A stretch of 64,000 nucleotides of DNA from Pseudobdellovibrionaceae bacterium (GCA_019637915.1 JAHBUV010000001.1:3132565-3196564); one strand, 5' to 3'. Counted from the first letter of the stretch, positions 40,658 to 49,749 are shown. Made by a program: numbers and translations. The notes: a model not told the origin generated them from the sequence alone.

Positions 40658-40714
40658 GGGGCAACAGTTCCCTATTTGTATCGCTCAGCGGTCCAAATAG
40701 GGAACTGTTGCCCC
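40658..40714. repeat. REP-like palindrome (family A)
   Basis: A perfect 21-base inverted repeat: the left arm (40658-40678) reads GGGGCAACAGTTCCC then TATTTG, and the right arm (40694-40714) is its exact complement; the loop is 15 bases. It shares the CAGTTCCC core with the copies at 40028 and 49750. It lies between DUF1428 and the 1000-residue exported protein, 23 bases from the latter's stop. Confidence 0.9.
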
Positions 40715-40736
40715 AGCGGACGGACTTTAGAATTTT

Positions 40737-43700
40737 TTAGAGATCATTTCGTTGGTACTGAACACGTTCTTTGAACCATTCAAAGAAACCGGATGAATGT
40801 TTCCTTGATTGATCCCGATATGAACGCAAGGCATCTACATATGGTTCAATCATATTAATAGCGGGCCGCAATCCCGCTGTATTTTCGATTTCCTTTAAAT
40901 GCTTCTGAGCATTCGTGATACGTGTTTCGAGCTTTTCATAAGCGACAGAGGGTGACAACTCAACGCTCTGAGCTGCATAATTTTTTCCGCTGGGCAAAGT
41001 CTCTCCCAGAAGGATTTTATAAAATTGCAAAAGAGATTCGTTGTTCATATCGGTGCCTTCTCTCAGAAGATAAGAGAGTTGCCAACGGATTCGATCGAGT
41101 GAATCGATCATCTCAGATGAGTTTTTAAGGACTTCGTTTAAAATGGGAGCCTTCTTATGATCCAGAATTTTTGCGAATATGTTTTCGAACTCAAGAAGCG
41201 CTTGCTGCATTTCAGGTGTGGCAGGCGTTTTTTGGAAGAATTCAGTGGGTGAATTTTTGAGACCAAAGCCACGACGCGGATCGCGGCTTTTGAAAAGTTG
41301 TATGCCGAACCCGTTCGCTTCCCCGGTCCAAGCCATGCGGATAACACCAGGAGTCCAGCGTGGATCCCAGTATTTTTTTTCATCGCGCTGGGCGCTATGG
41401 ATTCTTGAGACAAGGAATGTCTTTTCGGTTCCTTCGAATTTATAGTGCAACCAAATATCCATCGTCAGGGCGAGCTGGAGCTTGGTGTAACCATCGGGGT
41501 TTTCTGGATTGAAGAAAACGCCGTTGTGTTGGATTGAAAACTGCTGGATTTCCACCTGGCTGAAGCATGAGACAAGCTGGAATCCTTCAAAGCCCATCCC
41601 ATTCAACTTGTCTGCCAGTTTCACTGACGATGGGAGAAAAGAAAGGAATTCTCGAGTCAGGCCCATGAGCGAAGGGTCGAAAGCATAAACTCGCTTGTAT
41701 CTTTCAGAAACCTCATTGTTGAACTTAAAACCGACTTCTTGCCATCCTTTCATCGTCACTTTGGTGTTGTCGCAGAGGCCGACTGTGCTGCCCAAGAATG
41801 GGAAAGCCGTGTTCGGCGCGGAATCTTCAAAAGACTTATTCCATTTCAACGCGGGATCATAGGTTCCGCCGGTCGAAGCAAGCACGTTTTGATCAACGGA
41901 TTTTCCAACGTGAAGAGCGTATTCAAGATATTTATCCATCAAATTCTCGAAAATCTCGGTGCGCAAACGGTATTGCCCAGATTTTTTTTCCAACGCCATC
42001 GATTCGTGAAATTTGACCAGTTTTTCGCCGTGCTCGACAAGATCGGCGAAATTAGATTTATTCTTGTTGATTTCGGATTTCCAATTCCCATTGACCGCCA
42101 TGGTTTTATATCTTGGATTTATCTCCAGGAGTTTCATCAAGAGCGAAGATCCAAAAATAAAATGTGCTGGCGAGTAAGCGGCAATGGGCTCGATCTGCGC
42201 TGATTTGCTGACAGTGTCTGCCAATTCAAAAAAAGCTTGTTTGTCAAAATCTTGTCCCGTTTCTTTTTGGTTGATGTTCGTCAAATATGAAAAGTCGCCT
42301 TCGGCCACTGAGAAAACTCGGCTCAAGCAGTTGTTTGCATGGTAGGCATCACGCAATGGCAAGTAGCGGGTGGCGGACTTGGACACGCCGAAGCAATCGC
42401 CATGGATTTGTTTCAATGAATAGCGGCCCATGTTGTCGAGGCCCTTTTGCATGAAATTTCTCAGATTCGCGATCTCTTTGGAAGCGCTGTAAATCGCCTG
42501 GCGAATGTTTTCTTGGGACGCCTTCATTTTTGTCAGATCAATGGATGCCTCGTAAAAATAATGGTCCATTTTGGTTTCCAGTTGATCAAAGCGGGAATGC
42601 ATCTCTTCCCTCAGCTTTTCAATTTGCAGGGCGATCTGCTCCAGCTGTTTCATGATCGCGTTGAACTCGGCATTTTCCTGGGCACCGCTGATCAGATTCA
42701 AGGCGATGTTCGCTGTGGCGAGGTATAGATTCAGGCACATGAATGGATTTTCTTTGAAAATTTCAAGCGGCAATTTTTTGATATCGTATAAATTTCCGGC
42801 CAAACTTCCCGCGTTCGAAAAGAATCTGGCTGCGCTTTCATCTTTGAACAAGCTGGCGATTCCAGCCATGGCGTAGAAAGGTCCTGAGATGTTGTTTCTT
42901 TCGATTGCTCGTTTTTTTTGTCCTGCTTCGTCCGTTTGGTTCCTCTTTAAAATAGCCAAAGCTTGAGCCGCCTCCGCGCGAAGCTCTCCCGTGGCGAGAG
43001 TGAATTGCCTCTTGAGGTTTTCATATTCTTCCCTGGTTACCCGATTGTCGCTTAAGACATCTTTGATGGACTTCGAAATTCTGGAGTTTTCGTCTTGGAG
43101 GTCGTGAATGGTGTTTTCCGTTCGCACGGCGGGATCCGAAGAGGGATCCGTCTTAAAAACCCCAATATCCAATTCGCTTTTAACGTCTTTGAAGTCCGGG
43201 TTGGATTTCAAATAGAAATCGCCGTAATTGTTAAGTGAAATGATCTCTTGAACGGAGAGGTTCGCGCCCGCTTGGGCTCGGGTGGCGACATCTTTGTCCT
43301 CAAAATGTTTGGTGATCAATGTGTCCATGTAGACCCCACCAGCGGCGGCTGTGATGCTGCCCGCCACAGTGGGCGCTGCGACCAGAGTGGTGGTCCCAAA
43401 CGCAGCCGCTGAGGTCATGCGAAGCCCGGTCTCAACCAGACCACCGCTCCACTTGTCAAGCGCGGCCTCTGCGCGGCCGCGATCGGCGAATCTTCGGTAA
43501 AGGTCGGTCCTCATTTTTTTATTTGACGAGTAATTTGGGTTCAGCCGGGCAATACTATCTGCCTCCAACAGAGCGCGGATAATCACAGCCCGCGTTCTGG
43601 CGTCGTCCGTGTGCGCATGCATATAGTTTCGGATCGTTACGTTCTTTGTTTTAGCATCGATCAACACGGAAGATGTTGTTTGACCCCAAATGAGAGTCGA

Positions 43701-43739
43701 TGCGAAAAGCGGCGCCAGCAGAGAAATTGACGGAAGCAT
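40737..43739 (-). CDS. Large exported helical protein of unknown function
   Basis: A 1000-residue protein with a signal peptide (MLPSISLLAPLFASTLIWGQ) and no lipobox. Near residue 95-135 is an Ala/Gly/Thr-rich hydrophobic stretch (AAFGTTTLVAAPTVAGSITA) that could insert into a membrane. Around residues 355-440 lies a coiled coil (MKQLEQIALQIEKLREEMHS, FDQLETKMD). The C-terminal half is mixed, with a Trp/Phe-rich part and few Cys. No family recognised; the hydrophobic hairpin plus coiled coil recalls alpha-helical pore-forming toxins, but only loosely. AT-richer codon use marks it as acquired. GAGGT before the ATG at 43739; the frame is open to 43973 but upstream lacks support. Confidence 0.75.
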   Translation of the reverse strand: MLPSISLLAPLFASTLIWGQTTSSVLIDAKTKNVTIRNYMHAHTDDARTRAVIIRALLEADSIARLNPNYSSNKKMRTDLYRRFADRGRAEAALDKWSGGLVETGLRMTSAAAFGTTTLVAAPTVAGSITAAAGGVYMDTLITKHFEDKDVATRAQAGANLSVQEIISLNNYGDFYLKSNPDFKDVKSELDIGVFKTDPSSDPAVRTENTIHDLQDENSRISKSIKDVLSDNRVTREEYENLKRQFTLATGELRAEAAQALAILKRNQTDEAGQKKRAIERNNISGPFYAMAGIASLFKDESAARFFSNAGSLAGNLYDIKKLPLEIFKENPFMCLNLYLATANIALNLISGAQENAEFNAIMKQLEQIALQIEKLREEMHSRFDQLETKMDHYFYEASIDLTKMKASQENIRQAIYSASKEIANLRNFMQKGLDNMGRYSLKQIHGDCFGVSKSATRYLPLRDAYHANNCLSRVFSVAEGDFSYLTNINQKETGQDFDKQAFFELADTVSKSAQIEPIAAYSPAHFIFGSSLLMKLLEINPRYKTMAVNGNWKSEINKNKSNFADLVEHGEKLVKFHESMALEKKSGQYRLRTEIFENLMDKYLEYALHVGKSVDQNVLASTGGTYDPALKWNKSFEDSAPNTAFPFLGSTVGLCDNTKVTMKGWQEVGFKFNNEVSERYKRVYAFDPSLMGLTREFLSFLPSSVKLADKLNGMGFEGFQLVSCFSQVEIQQFSIQHNGVFFNPENPDGYTKLQLALTMDIWLHYKFEGTEKTFLVSRIHSAQRDEKKYWDPRWTPGVIRMAWTGEANGFGIQLFKSRDPRRGFGLKNSPTEFFQKTPATPEMQQALLEFENIFAKILDHKKAPILNEVLKNSSEMIDSLDRIRWQLSYLLREGTDMNNESLLQFYKILLGETLPSGKNYAAQSVELSPSVAYEKLETRITNAQKHLKEIENTAGLRPAINMIEPYVDALRSYRDQSRKHSSGFFEWFKERVQYQRNDL

Positions 43740-43823
43740 GATGACCTCAAGAGGTTGGAGACCCTGCTCGAATTGTTTGCGAGACATATGCCAGTCAATG
43801 AATGGCTTATTCGTATCTGAATA

Positions 43824-43836
43824 TCTCAAATTGAGA
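43824..43836. promoter_or_regulatory. Dyad upstream of the large exported protein
   Basis: TCTCAA and TTGAGA flank a single A, 85 bases upstream of the start at 43739 and within an AT-rich stretch. It may be an operator or promoter element. No regulator is assigned. Confidence 0.25.
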
Positions 43837-43954
43837 CAGAGACGCTTTTTGCCCGACAGGACGCGCGTTTTGCTCATTTTTGTGATGGACTTTGCGGACG
43901 GCTGGTTCTGTGGCTTGTGTTCTTGAGAGGCGAAGCCTTGAGGTTCTTCGCCAG

Positions 43955-46018
43955 CTATTTTGTGATCCCGCAATCGCGTTTTTCAAAACTCCCCTCCCGC
44001 TCCAGCACCGACAGCATGAAGGCGCCCGCCCCGTAGCCCGTCATCGGGATTGATCCCGTGTAGGGACGGGCGGCCGACTTGAGGTCGACGGCGTCGAACA
44101 TCTCGGGAAGCAGGTTGAAGTTCTCTTTCGCCTGGAGGGTCATGCGCTCGATCAGGGCCCGCGCTTTTTCCGGCTGTCCCAGGCGCAGGAAGGCGTTCGC
44201 CATGCGGTAATTGACGAAGGCCCATTCGTTGATCTCGTAATCCGTGACGCCGCCGGTGCGTTTGTAACCGCCGTGGGGCAGTTTCAATTTTTGCAGGTGC
44301 GCGAAGGTCTTGCGGGCCAGGTCGGAATTGAAATCCGGGATCACGTCCAGCGAGAACGCCTCGACGAGGGCGGCGTCCAGATCGGTCTCGCGGGTGCGCT
44401 CCCGGGCGCCGACCAGGTAGCCGCCGTCGACGACGAAAGCGCGGCCGATGTCCGTGCGCACCTGCTCGCTCAGTCGCGCGTAGTGGCGCTGATCGGCCTG
44501 CTCGGCCGCCAGTGCCGCCAGCCAGGCGAAGTCGCAAAGGCCGCGGGCGGCGGTGAGGGACGAGTAAATGAAATGCTTGGCGTTCTCCTGGTGGGCCTCC
44601 CAAATGGACGAATCCGGCTTCATGATGCGGGGATCGGGCTCCAGCTGGGACTCGATGGGGCGGGCCACCTCATCACGCAGGACCTGGTAGACGCGTCCTT
44701 GCCGGGTTTTTCGCTTCAGCCACTCGTGGTCGCCCGAGGCCTCGACGTACTGGCGCGCGGCCCACAGGAACAAACCCCAACCGTCGGTCTCGATGTTGGG
44801 GCTGTTGTGGCCGGCGTAGTCGGATTCCTCCTGGCCGTTGCCGTAGTAGCGGGTGACGGAAATGCGGTAGGGGACGTTGTCGACGTGCTCTTTGAACAGA
44901 CCCACCGGGTGGGCGTTCAGAAAGAAATCGAGGGATTTCCGGGCCTCCTCGAAATGACCGGCGCGGATCAAAGCGACGGTGGCGTAAATGCCGTCGCGCA
45001 CCCATGCGATGGACCAGCCGCCCGGGGGGAGGCTCGCCAGGATCATGCCGTGGTTGGAACGCTTCGGCCCGTTGGTTTCAAGCACCTGTCCCATGCGCAG
45101 CACGGCCTCACTCTGCCGCCAGAGCTTCCGTTCCGCTTCGTCCTGGAGGGCGACGGGCGGGGGCTTTCGCCATTGCGCCCAGGCGGCGCGCTCCCGCTGC
45201 AGAAGCGAGGCGGCCTCCTGCTGATCGATCCAGCGGACGATCTCGCGGGCTTTTTGGCGGACCTGCCGGGGATTTTCCACGTAGGCGACGACCACGCCGC
45301 TCCACAGGGTGGGCTCGCGACTTTTCAACTCCAGCAGGACTTGCTCGCTCTGGCAGCTCGGTTGGCAGGATCCCTCGCTGTCCTCCAGGGCGACATACAG
45401 AAGGGCTCCCGGGGTTTTTCCCGTTTCCATCCAGGCCGGGCGTCCGAGGCCTTGGAGCTCCTCCACTTTTTCACCCGGGACCAAGCCCACCTTGAAGGGA
45501 CTTTCCCAGAACATGTCGCTCTTCACCTCGTGACCCAGGTGAAAACCGAGCTTGGTGCGGGCGATCGTGGGCTGCGAGAACTTGGTGAGCGACACCCACG
45601 CGTTCTGCGGCAGCGTGAAAGGGGCGAACAGATAACGTTCGGCCCCGGGCAGCCGCACCGAGATGATATTGGATTCGTCCAGGTACTCGGCGGATTCGGG
45701 CCGGGTCTTGGACAACCACGCGGTGGGACCGTTCGGGGACTCCGCCCCGACATCGAATTCCAGCAGGAGATTGCGGCGCTCCTGGCCGAATTGCCGCAGG
45801 TCCTTCGCCGGTGTCACATAACGATAAGGATGATCCAGAAAGGCGGTGAGTTGGTTTTTGCGGACGTCATAAAGCTGAAATCCATGCCCATTGCCCGTCG
45901 TGAGCGTGAAGGAGCTCCGCTTTTCCGGCACGGAGCCGCAGCCGATGAGGACGAGCAGGGGAGTGCAGAGCGAGAGCTGTTTCCAGGTATTTTTTGCCAA
46001 GATCACGGTGAAATCCAT
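43955..46018 (-). CDS. GH15 glucoamylase-like lipoprotein
   Basis: A 687-residue lipoprotein (LIGC, Cys27). An N-terminal beta-sandwich of about 270 residues precedes an (alpha/alpha)6-barrel catalytic domain of the GH15 type, with GGWSIAWVRDGIYATVALIRAG and the block NIETDGWGLFLW. GH15 enzymes remove glucose from alpha-glucans, or cleave related alpha-glucosides such as trehalose. The catalytic Glu pair cannot be fixed by eye; DYEINEWAFVNYR near the end is a candidate. The start at 46018 is chosen for the AGAGAGGA site and the lipobox. Core-like GC-rich codon use marks the right edge of the AT-richer island. Confidence 0.85.
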   Translation of the reverse strand: MDFTVILAKNTWKQLSLCTPLLVLIGCGSVPEKRSSFTLTTGNGHGFQLYDVRKNQLTAFLDHPYRYVTPAKDLRQFGQERRNLLLEFDVGAESPNGPTAWLSKTRPESAEYLDESNIISVRLPGAERYLFAPFTLPQNAWVSLTKFSQPTIARTKLGFHLGHEVKSDMFWESPFKVGLVPGEKVEELQGLGRPAWMETGKTPGALLYVALEDSEGSCQPSCQSEQVLLELKSREPTLWSGVVVAYVENPRQVRQKAREIVRWIDQQEAASLLQRERAAWAQWRKPPPVALQDEAERKLWRQSEAVLRMGQVLETNGPKRSNHGMILASLPPGGWSIAWVRDGIYATVALIRAGHFEEARKSLDFFLNAHPVGLFKEHVDNVPYRISVTRYYGNGQEESDYAGHNSPNIETDGWGLFLWAARQYVEASGDHEWLKRKTRQGRVYQVLRDEVARPIESQLEPDPRIMKPDSSIWEAHQENAKHFIYSSLTAARGLCDFAWLAALAAEQADQRHYARLSEQVRTDIGRAFVVDGGYLVGARERTRETDLDAALVEAFSLDVIPDFNSDLARKTFAHLQKLKLPHGGYKRTGGVTDYEINEWAFVNYRMANAFLRLGQPEKARALIERMTLQAKENFNLLPEMFDAVDLKSAARPYTGSIPMTGYGAGAFMLSVLEREGSFEKRDCGITK

Positions 46019-46097
46019 TCCTCTCTTGGAGCAACCACATTCCTCATCATAAACATTCCCGACCTTGATAGCGTCTAATATTTCCCAGGAGATCGCA

Positions 46098-46427
46098 ATG
46101 AAATCGATTTTGATGTCAGGCTTTTTGTTTCTTTCCACCGTGCCGGCCATGGCCGCTTTTGAATGCGTGAGCGGCCAGACGCGGGGGCTGCTGCAAATTG
46201 AAGAATTGATGAGAAATGGTTACGCCCGCGCGTTTTTCTTTTCTCACGACGGGCAGGAGTCGGACTTGGCCGCGGTCTCCTATGCCGGCAAAGCGGACAA
46301 TTTCATCGGCACGTTGCTCGATGACGAAGGCGATGACCTCGGGTCGATCGAAGTGCGCGGCACTTCCGCCAGGATGTGTTTGCACGGCCTCCATTTTCAA
46401 TGCCAGAAAATCAACTTGAGCAAGTGA
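46098..46427 (+). CDS. Small exported protein
   Basis: A 109-residue protein with a signal peptide (MKSILMSGFLFLSTVPAMAA). The mature part is a likely small beta fold with three Cys (FECVSG, ARMCLHGLHFQCQ). AGGAG six bases before ATG 46098 fixes the start. Divergent from the GH15 gene, with promoters between them in 46019-46097. A family B palindrome starts eight bases after its stop. Function unknown. Confidence 0.7.
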   Translation: MKSILMSGFLFLSTVPAMAAFECVSGQTRGLLQIEELMRNGYARAFFFSHDGQESDLAAVSYAGKADNFIGTLLDDEGDDLGSIEVRGTSARMCLHGLHFQCQKINLSK

Positions 46428-46434
46428 CTCGAAA

Positions 46435-46477
46435 AGGTGCCAGGTCCTGTTTGTGGACACATGGCGACTTGGCACCT
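46435..46477. repeat. REP-like palindrome (family B, core GGTGCCAGGTCC)
   Basis: AGGTGCCAGGTC (46435-46446) is complementary, with one mismatch, to GACTTGGCACCT (46466-46477); the loop contains GTGGACA. It follows the small exported gene. Confidence 0.75.
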
Positions 46478-46571
46478 AGAAGATGTTGGAGCAGCGAAGG
46501 CTGGAGGCCGGGGCCTTGAGACGCAGGCGACGCAGGTTTTCTGGCACCGGGCAGCCGGCCAGGCACCAAAA

Positions 46572-46624
46572 GGTGCCAGGTCCGCAATGGACAAGCATCG
46601 CGTCACGAAACAGGACCTGGCACC
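46572..46624. repeat. REP-like palindrome (family B)
   Basis: GGTGCCAGGTCC (46572-46583) pairs exactly with GGACCTGGCACC (46613-46624). The next bases, CTA at 46625-46627, are the stop codon (TAG) of the minus-strand gene that ends there. A small hairpin GGCACC/GGTGCC (46562-46577) overlaps the left arm. Confidence 0.85.
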
Positions 46625-49117
46625 CTATCGCGGCAGGCCTGCGGCTTCGCAGCTGGTGATCAATTCGGGATTCGCCAGGAAATCATCCGCCACTTGAGCC
46701 CGCGTCAACGTGCCTTTGTCGATCAGCGGGGCCCAATAGAGAACTCCCGCCGTGTCGCCGACGCGGCGATAAAGACCTTCATACAGGCGGCTCACGAATT
46801 TCGCGCCCGACAGCTTTCGGCCGATCTCGACGAACTCCGGGGCCTGCACGAAACTGATCGACAACTCCACGCAGGTCTGGCGGCCCTCGGCGTGGAATTT
46901 CACGCCCGCTTCGTCGGGGGCGCGCTGGTACAATTTCTGATAAAGACCGCGCACGAAGGCACGACGTTTTTCCAGATCGTCCTCGGTGCGCCCGTCACCG
47001 CGCACGGGCGTCGCCTTGGCGTGGGGATTCACCGCCGTGCGCCCGCGGGCGGCGCCGGGCGAGCAAATCAAATCCTGGGCCTGGCAAAAGCTTTGGAATT
47101 CCGGGGAGGCCAGGATCGTCTCTTCAATCTGCATGCGGCTGATGGCGCCGGTATTCAACTGCGAGATCCACACCGACAATCCCGCCAGGTCCGGTTCGCG
47201 CTCGAACAGGCCGCGATACACGCGTTGCAGGAAAACCTCGTTGCTGATCCGCGACGCTTGGGCGAAGTACTCGTCGCTCTCCAGAATCTGCACGGCCAAA
47301 CCGGCCGCACCGAACGTGCGCTGACGGTAGAGGTCCGTCAGATGATCCATTCCCGAAGCGTCCACTTCCCGCTGCAGGAGCGCGCGGTACATCCGCGCGA
47401 TGAAGGCCTGGGCCGCTTCGACGCTGCTCTCCGACGGCGGCGGCAAGGGCGCCGGCACGGGCGCGCGGGGCGGTTCAGGAGCGGGAGCGCCGTCCAGAAT
47501 CAATGCCGTCCCCTGGCGGAGCAGATCGTTGGCCGCCAAACCCAGAGTGCGGCCGCGAACGCGGGCGGCCCACTCGGAACGCTCATGCTCCGTCGGAGCC
47601 CGCGCGAAGAGTTTTTGGAAAACATCGCTCACGACCTTGCGGCGGGCCTCCTCGGACCCGGCGACGTTGCGGAAAAAGTTCGCCCGTCCTCCTTCCACAT
47701 AGATGCGGACGGGAAAGGCCGAAGCCTCCTCCCACGAGGGCTCGCGCCCCAAGAGCAGGCGATAGGACCAAATACCCACTTCGTAGTCGCTCACATTCAG
47801 CGCCAGGAAAGGCTGCATGCCCTGGTACAGCAGTCCCAAACTGCCTGAAGCCTTGCGCATCCAGAAGCCCATGGTCAGGCCGTCGTCTTCGGTGTTGAGG
47901 TGAGCGCCGTTGAAATCCACCAGGCAGCTGTTCCCGGTCTGGCATTCGTTGTCGTACATCTGCCAGGCGACGAACGCCGGGATGTTCAGCGTCTTCAGCC
48001 AGTACTGCACGCGCGACGCATAAGCGATGATGTCGGCGGGCGAGCTCTTGTTCTCCGGGATGCCGAACTCCGTGACCATGACGTTGTTGCGACCGAAGGC
48101 CGCGCTCGGTTGCGTGTGCTGGCGGATGTACTCGAGCGCCCCCGCGAGCACGTGGACATCGGACTGGTGAGTGGCGTCGTAAGCCGAGTACCCGTAGGCG
48201 TCGCAATCCAGGCGCGGCAGCACTTCCGTGGTGAGGGAGGTGGTCAGCAGCGTCTGGCCCGCGGCTTCCGCCGCCTGGCGCAAACCCGCCAGAAGATCCG
48301 GCCGGTAGGTGCGCACCACGGCGTTCACTTCGCAGACATGGTAAACGGCGACGTTGCGGGCGCCGGCCTCGATGCGCGCGCGGCGGACCGCGGCCTGTCG
48401 GGTTTTGAAGTACCTTTCGTAGTTGGCGTAAGCGACGGAGGTCGGCGGCACGACGTTCGGCTCTTTGACGGCGTAGCGGGCGTTGCCGAAATCCGCCAGG
48501 TGATTGTCGCCCTCGTGGTTCTGGATCAAAAACACGCGCCCCGTGCCGGCGTGATTCTGGATCAAGCGCCGGGTCAGCTGGTAGATCTCATGATCGATGT
48601 CGGCGATCTCGGCTTCGCTCAGAAAGCGGTTCTCGATGTTCGCCGCGGCGATGTGATCGTCGACCTCCAGGAAGAACGCCTTGAAGGGCATGTTGAAGGT
48701 CTCCACGAATTCCGGCTGCTCGATCAGATCGGCCAGCAGCATATCGGGATGCACGTTCGGATTGCGCGCGCGGAAATTGCCGCCGGAAGGCGAGTTCGGA
48801 TCGACCCAGATTTTCAAGGAATTGAAGCCCAGGAGGCGCGCATCCATCGCCCCGCGGATCATGATCTTCGCGTCGAACAAGCCATTGGGATCGTACTGGG
48901 CCGCCGTGTGCGCCGTGCCGATCAAAGGCGCCATGTAGGGCCAGGCGTAAATGGCCTCTTGAGGGCTGGCGAAGGGGGTGAGGTTCAGGTTCGCGGAGGT
49001 GAGGAGGCTGAGATCGTTCGAGCTCTGCGAGCTTTCATCGAGGCTTTGCAGGGGCGAACAGCCCAGGGCGAAGAGCAGGGAAAAAGCCGTGGCGAGCGCG
49101 AAGAAAAGTGATCTCAC
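46625..49117 (-). CDS. Glycosidase-like TIM-barrel lipoprotein with DUF4214 repeats
   Basis: An 830-residue lipoprotein (FALGC, Cys20; GTG start at 49117). Residues about 45-460 look like a TIM-barrel glycoside hydrolase of the GH5/GH-A type: LGFNSLKIWVD, a candidate acid Glu in FFLEVDDH, DAYGYSAYD, and NVMVTEFGIPENKSSP with a candidate nucleophile Glu. After a Pro-rich linker, the C-terminal part has three DUF4214-type modules (AFIARMYRALLQREVDASG, VFLQRVYRGLFEREPDLAG, FVRGLYQKLYQRAPDEAG). DUF4214 is often found in surface proteins. The stop codon touches a family B palindrome. The substrate is unknown. Confidence 0.75.
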   Translation of the reverse strand: MRSLFFALATAFSLLFALGCSPLQSLDESSQSSNDLSLLTSANLNLTPFASPQEAIYAWPYMAPLIGTAHTAAQYDPNGLFDAKIMIRGAMDARLLGFNSLKIWVDPNSPSGGNFRARNPNVHPDMLLADLIEQPEFVETFNMPFKAFFLEVDDHIAAANIENRFLSEAEIADIDHEIYQLTRRLIQNHAGTGRVFLIQNHEGDNHLADFGNARYAVKEPNVVPPTSVAYANYERYFKTRQAAVRRARIEAGARNVAVYHVCEVNAVVRTYRPDLLAGLRQAAEAAGQTLLTTSLTTEVLPRLDCDAYGYSAYDATHQSDVHVLAGALEYIRQHTQPSAAFGRNNVMVTEFGIPENKSSPADIIAYASRVQYWLKTLNIPAFVAWQMYDNECQTGNSCLVDFNGAHLNTEDDGLTMGFWMRKASGSLGLLYQGMQPFLALNVSDYEVGIWSYRLLLGREPSWEEASAFPVRIYVEGGRANFFRNVAGSEEARRKVVSDVFQKLFARAPTEHERSEWAARVRGRTLGLAANDLLRQGTALILDGAPAPEPPRAPVPAPLPPPSESSVEAAQAFIARMYRALLQREVDASGMDHLTDLYRQRTFGAAGLAVQILESDEYFAQASRISNEVFLQRVYRGLFEREPDLAGLSVWISQLNTGAISRMQIEETILASPEFQSFCQAQDLICSPGAARGRTAVNPHAKATPVRGDGRTEDDLEKRRAFVRGLYQKLYQRAPDEAGVKFHAEGRQTCVELSISFVQAPEFVEIGRKLSGAKFVSRLYEGLYRRVGDTAGVLYWAPLIDKGTLTRAQVADDFLANPELITSCEAAGLPR

Positions 49118-49278
49118 TGTGTTCAGCCCCACCGGGAATCCACCGTCACGGACCACATATTCCCTGCTCCCAGATTAGGTGAAAGCCGGGTCTTTTCCCA
49201 GCTTTCCGCGAGGGGATTCCCGGATTGAGACCCTCGAAAAAGAGGCGCGAAAAAAATGGCGCACAGTGATTCACCACC

Positions 49279-49298
49279 CTTTCGACAGCTGTCGAAAG
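49279..49298. promoter_or_regulatory. Perfect 20-bp palindrome upstream of glycosidase-like gene
   Basis: The ten bases CTTTCGACAG are followed directly by their exact complement, with no spacer. The site lies 162 bases upstream of the GTG at 49117, in a 256-base intergenic region, and resembles a dimeric-regulator operator more than a hairpin. Confidence 0.45.
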
Positions 49299-49361
49299 CG
49301 AGGACATCGACCTCCTGGCTTTGACATCTGAGCCTTTCGGGATGCGGTGCGGCCCGAAAGA

Positions 49362-49374
49362 GGACCTGGCACCC
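49362..49374. repeat. Single arm of the family B repeat
   Basis: GGACCTGGCACCC, identical to the right arm of the copy at 46613-46624, directly precedes the CTA that is the minus-strand stop codon of the alkyltransferase-like gene. No partner arm is visible nearby. Confidence 0.6.
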
Positions 49375-49739
49375 TAGAGGAAAAGGCGGGGGGTGTTTTT
49401 CTTGGGGGATCGCGCCTTGGGTTTTTTCTTCCATTGGAATTTCGTCATGTCGATGCCGCCGTTCGCGGCGACCACGACGCCTTCGGCGCGCAAACGCGTT
49501 TTTTGCAGCTGATGGTTGCGGGTGAGCACCGGAAAGGCGATGCGCCCCTGGGAACTCACCACCCGCTGCCAGGGCAATCCGTGCTTTTCCGAGGAGGACT
49601 TCAGGATCCACGCGACCCCGCGGCTGCCGTGGGGCTTGCCGCACAGGCCGGCGATCTGCTTGTAAGTCGCCACTTTGCCTCGCGGGATGGAGGCGATCAT
49701 TTTGATCACGCGCCGGGAAAATTCCGTGGGTTCAGCCAT
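49374..49739 (-). CDS. Alkyltransferase-like protein (ATL, MGMT family)
   Basis: A 121-residue homologue of the C-terminal domain of O6-methylguanine-DNA methyltransferase. VIKMIASIPRGKVATYKQIA is the helix-turn-helix region and GLPWQRVVSSQGRIAF is the active-site block, in which the catalytic Cys of PCHRV is replaced by Trp57. ATL proteins bind and flip O6-alkylguanine without removing the alkyl group and hand the lesion to nucleotide excision repair. The ATG at 49739 fits the family start. The C-terminal tail is Lys-rich (KKKPKARSPKKN). Confidence 0.92.
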   Translation of the reverse strand: MAEPTEFSRRVIKMIASIPRGKVATYKQIAGLCGKPHGSRGVAWILKSSSEKHGLPWQRVVSSQGRIAFPVLTRNHQLQKTRLRAEGVVVAANGGIDMTKFQWKKKPKARSPKKNTPRLFL

Positions 49740-49749
49740 GCCGGGCAAA

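Noticed and set aside
38539-43960. Search for an integrase and for a repeated tRNA 3' end bounding the AT-richer island
   Set aside because: No tyrosine or serine recombinase motif and no copy of the tRNA end was found, so the island is not called a mobile element.
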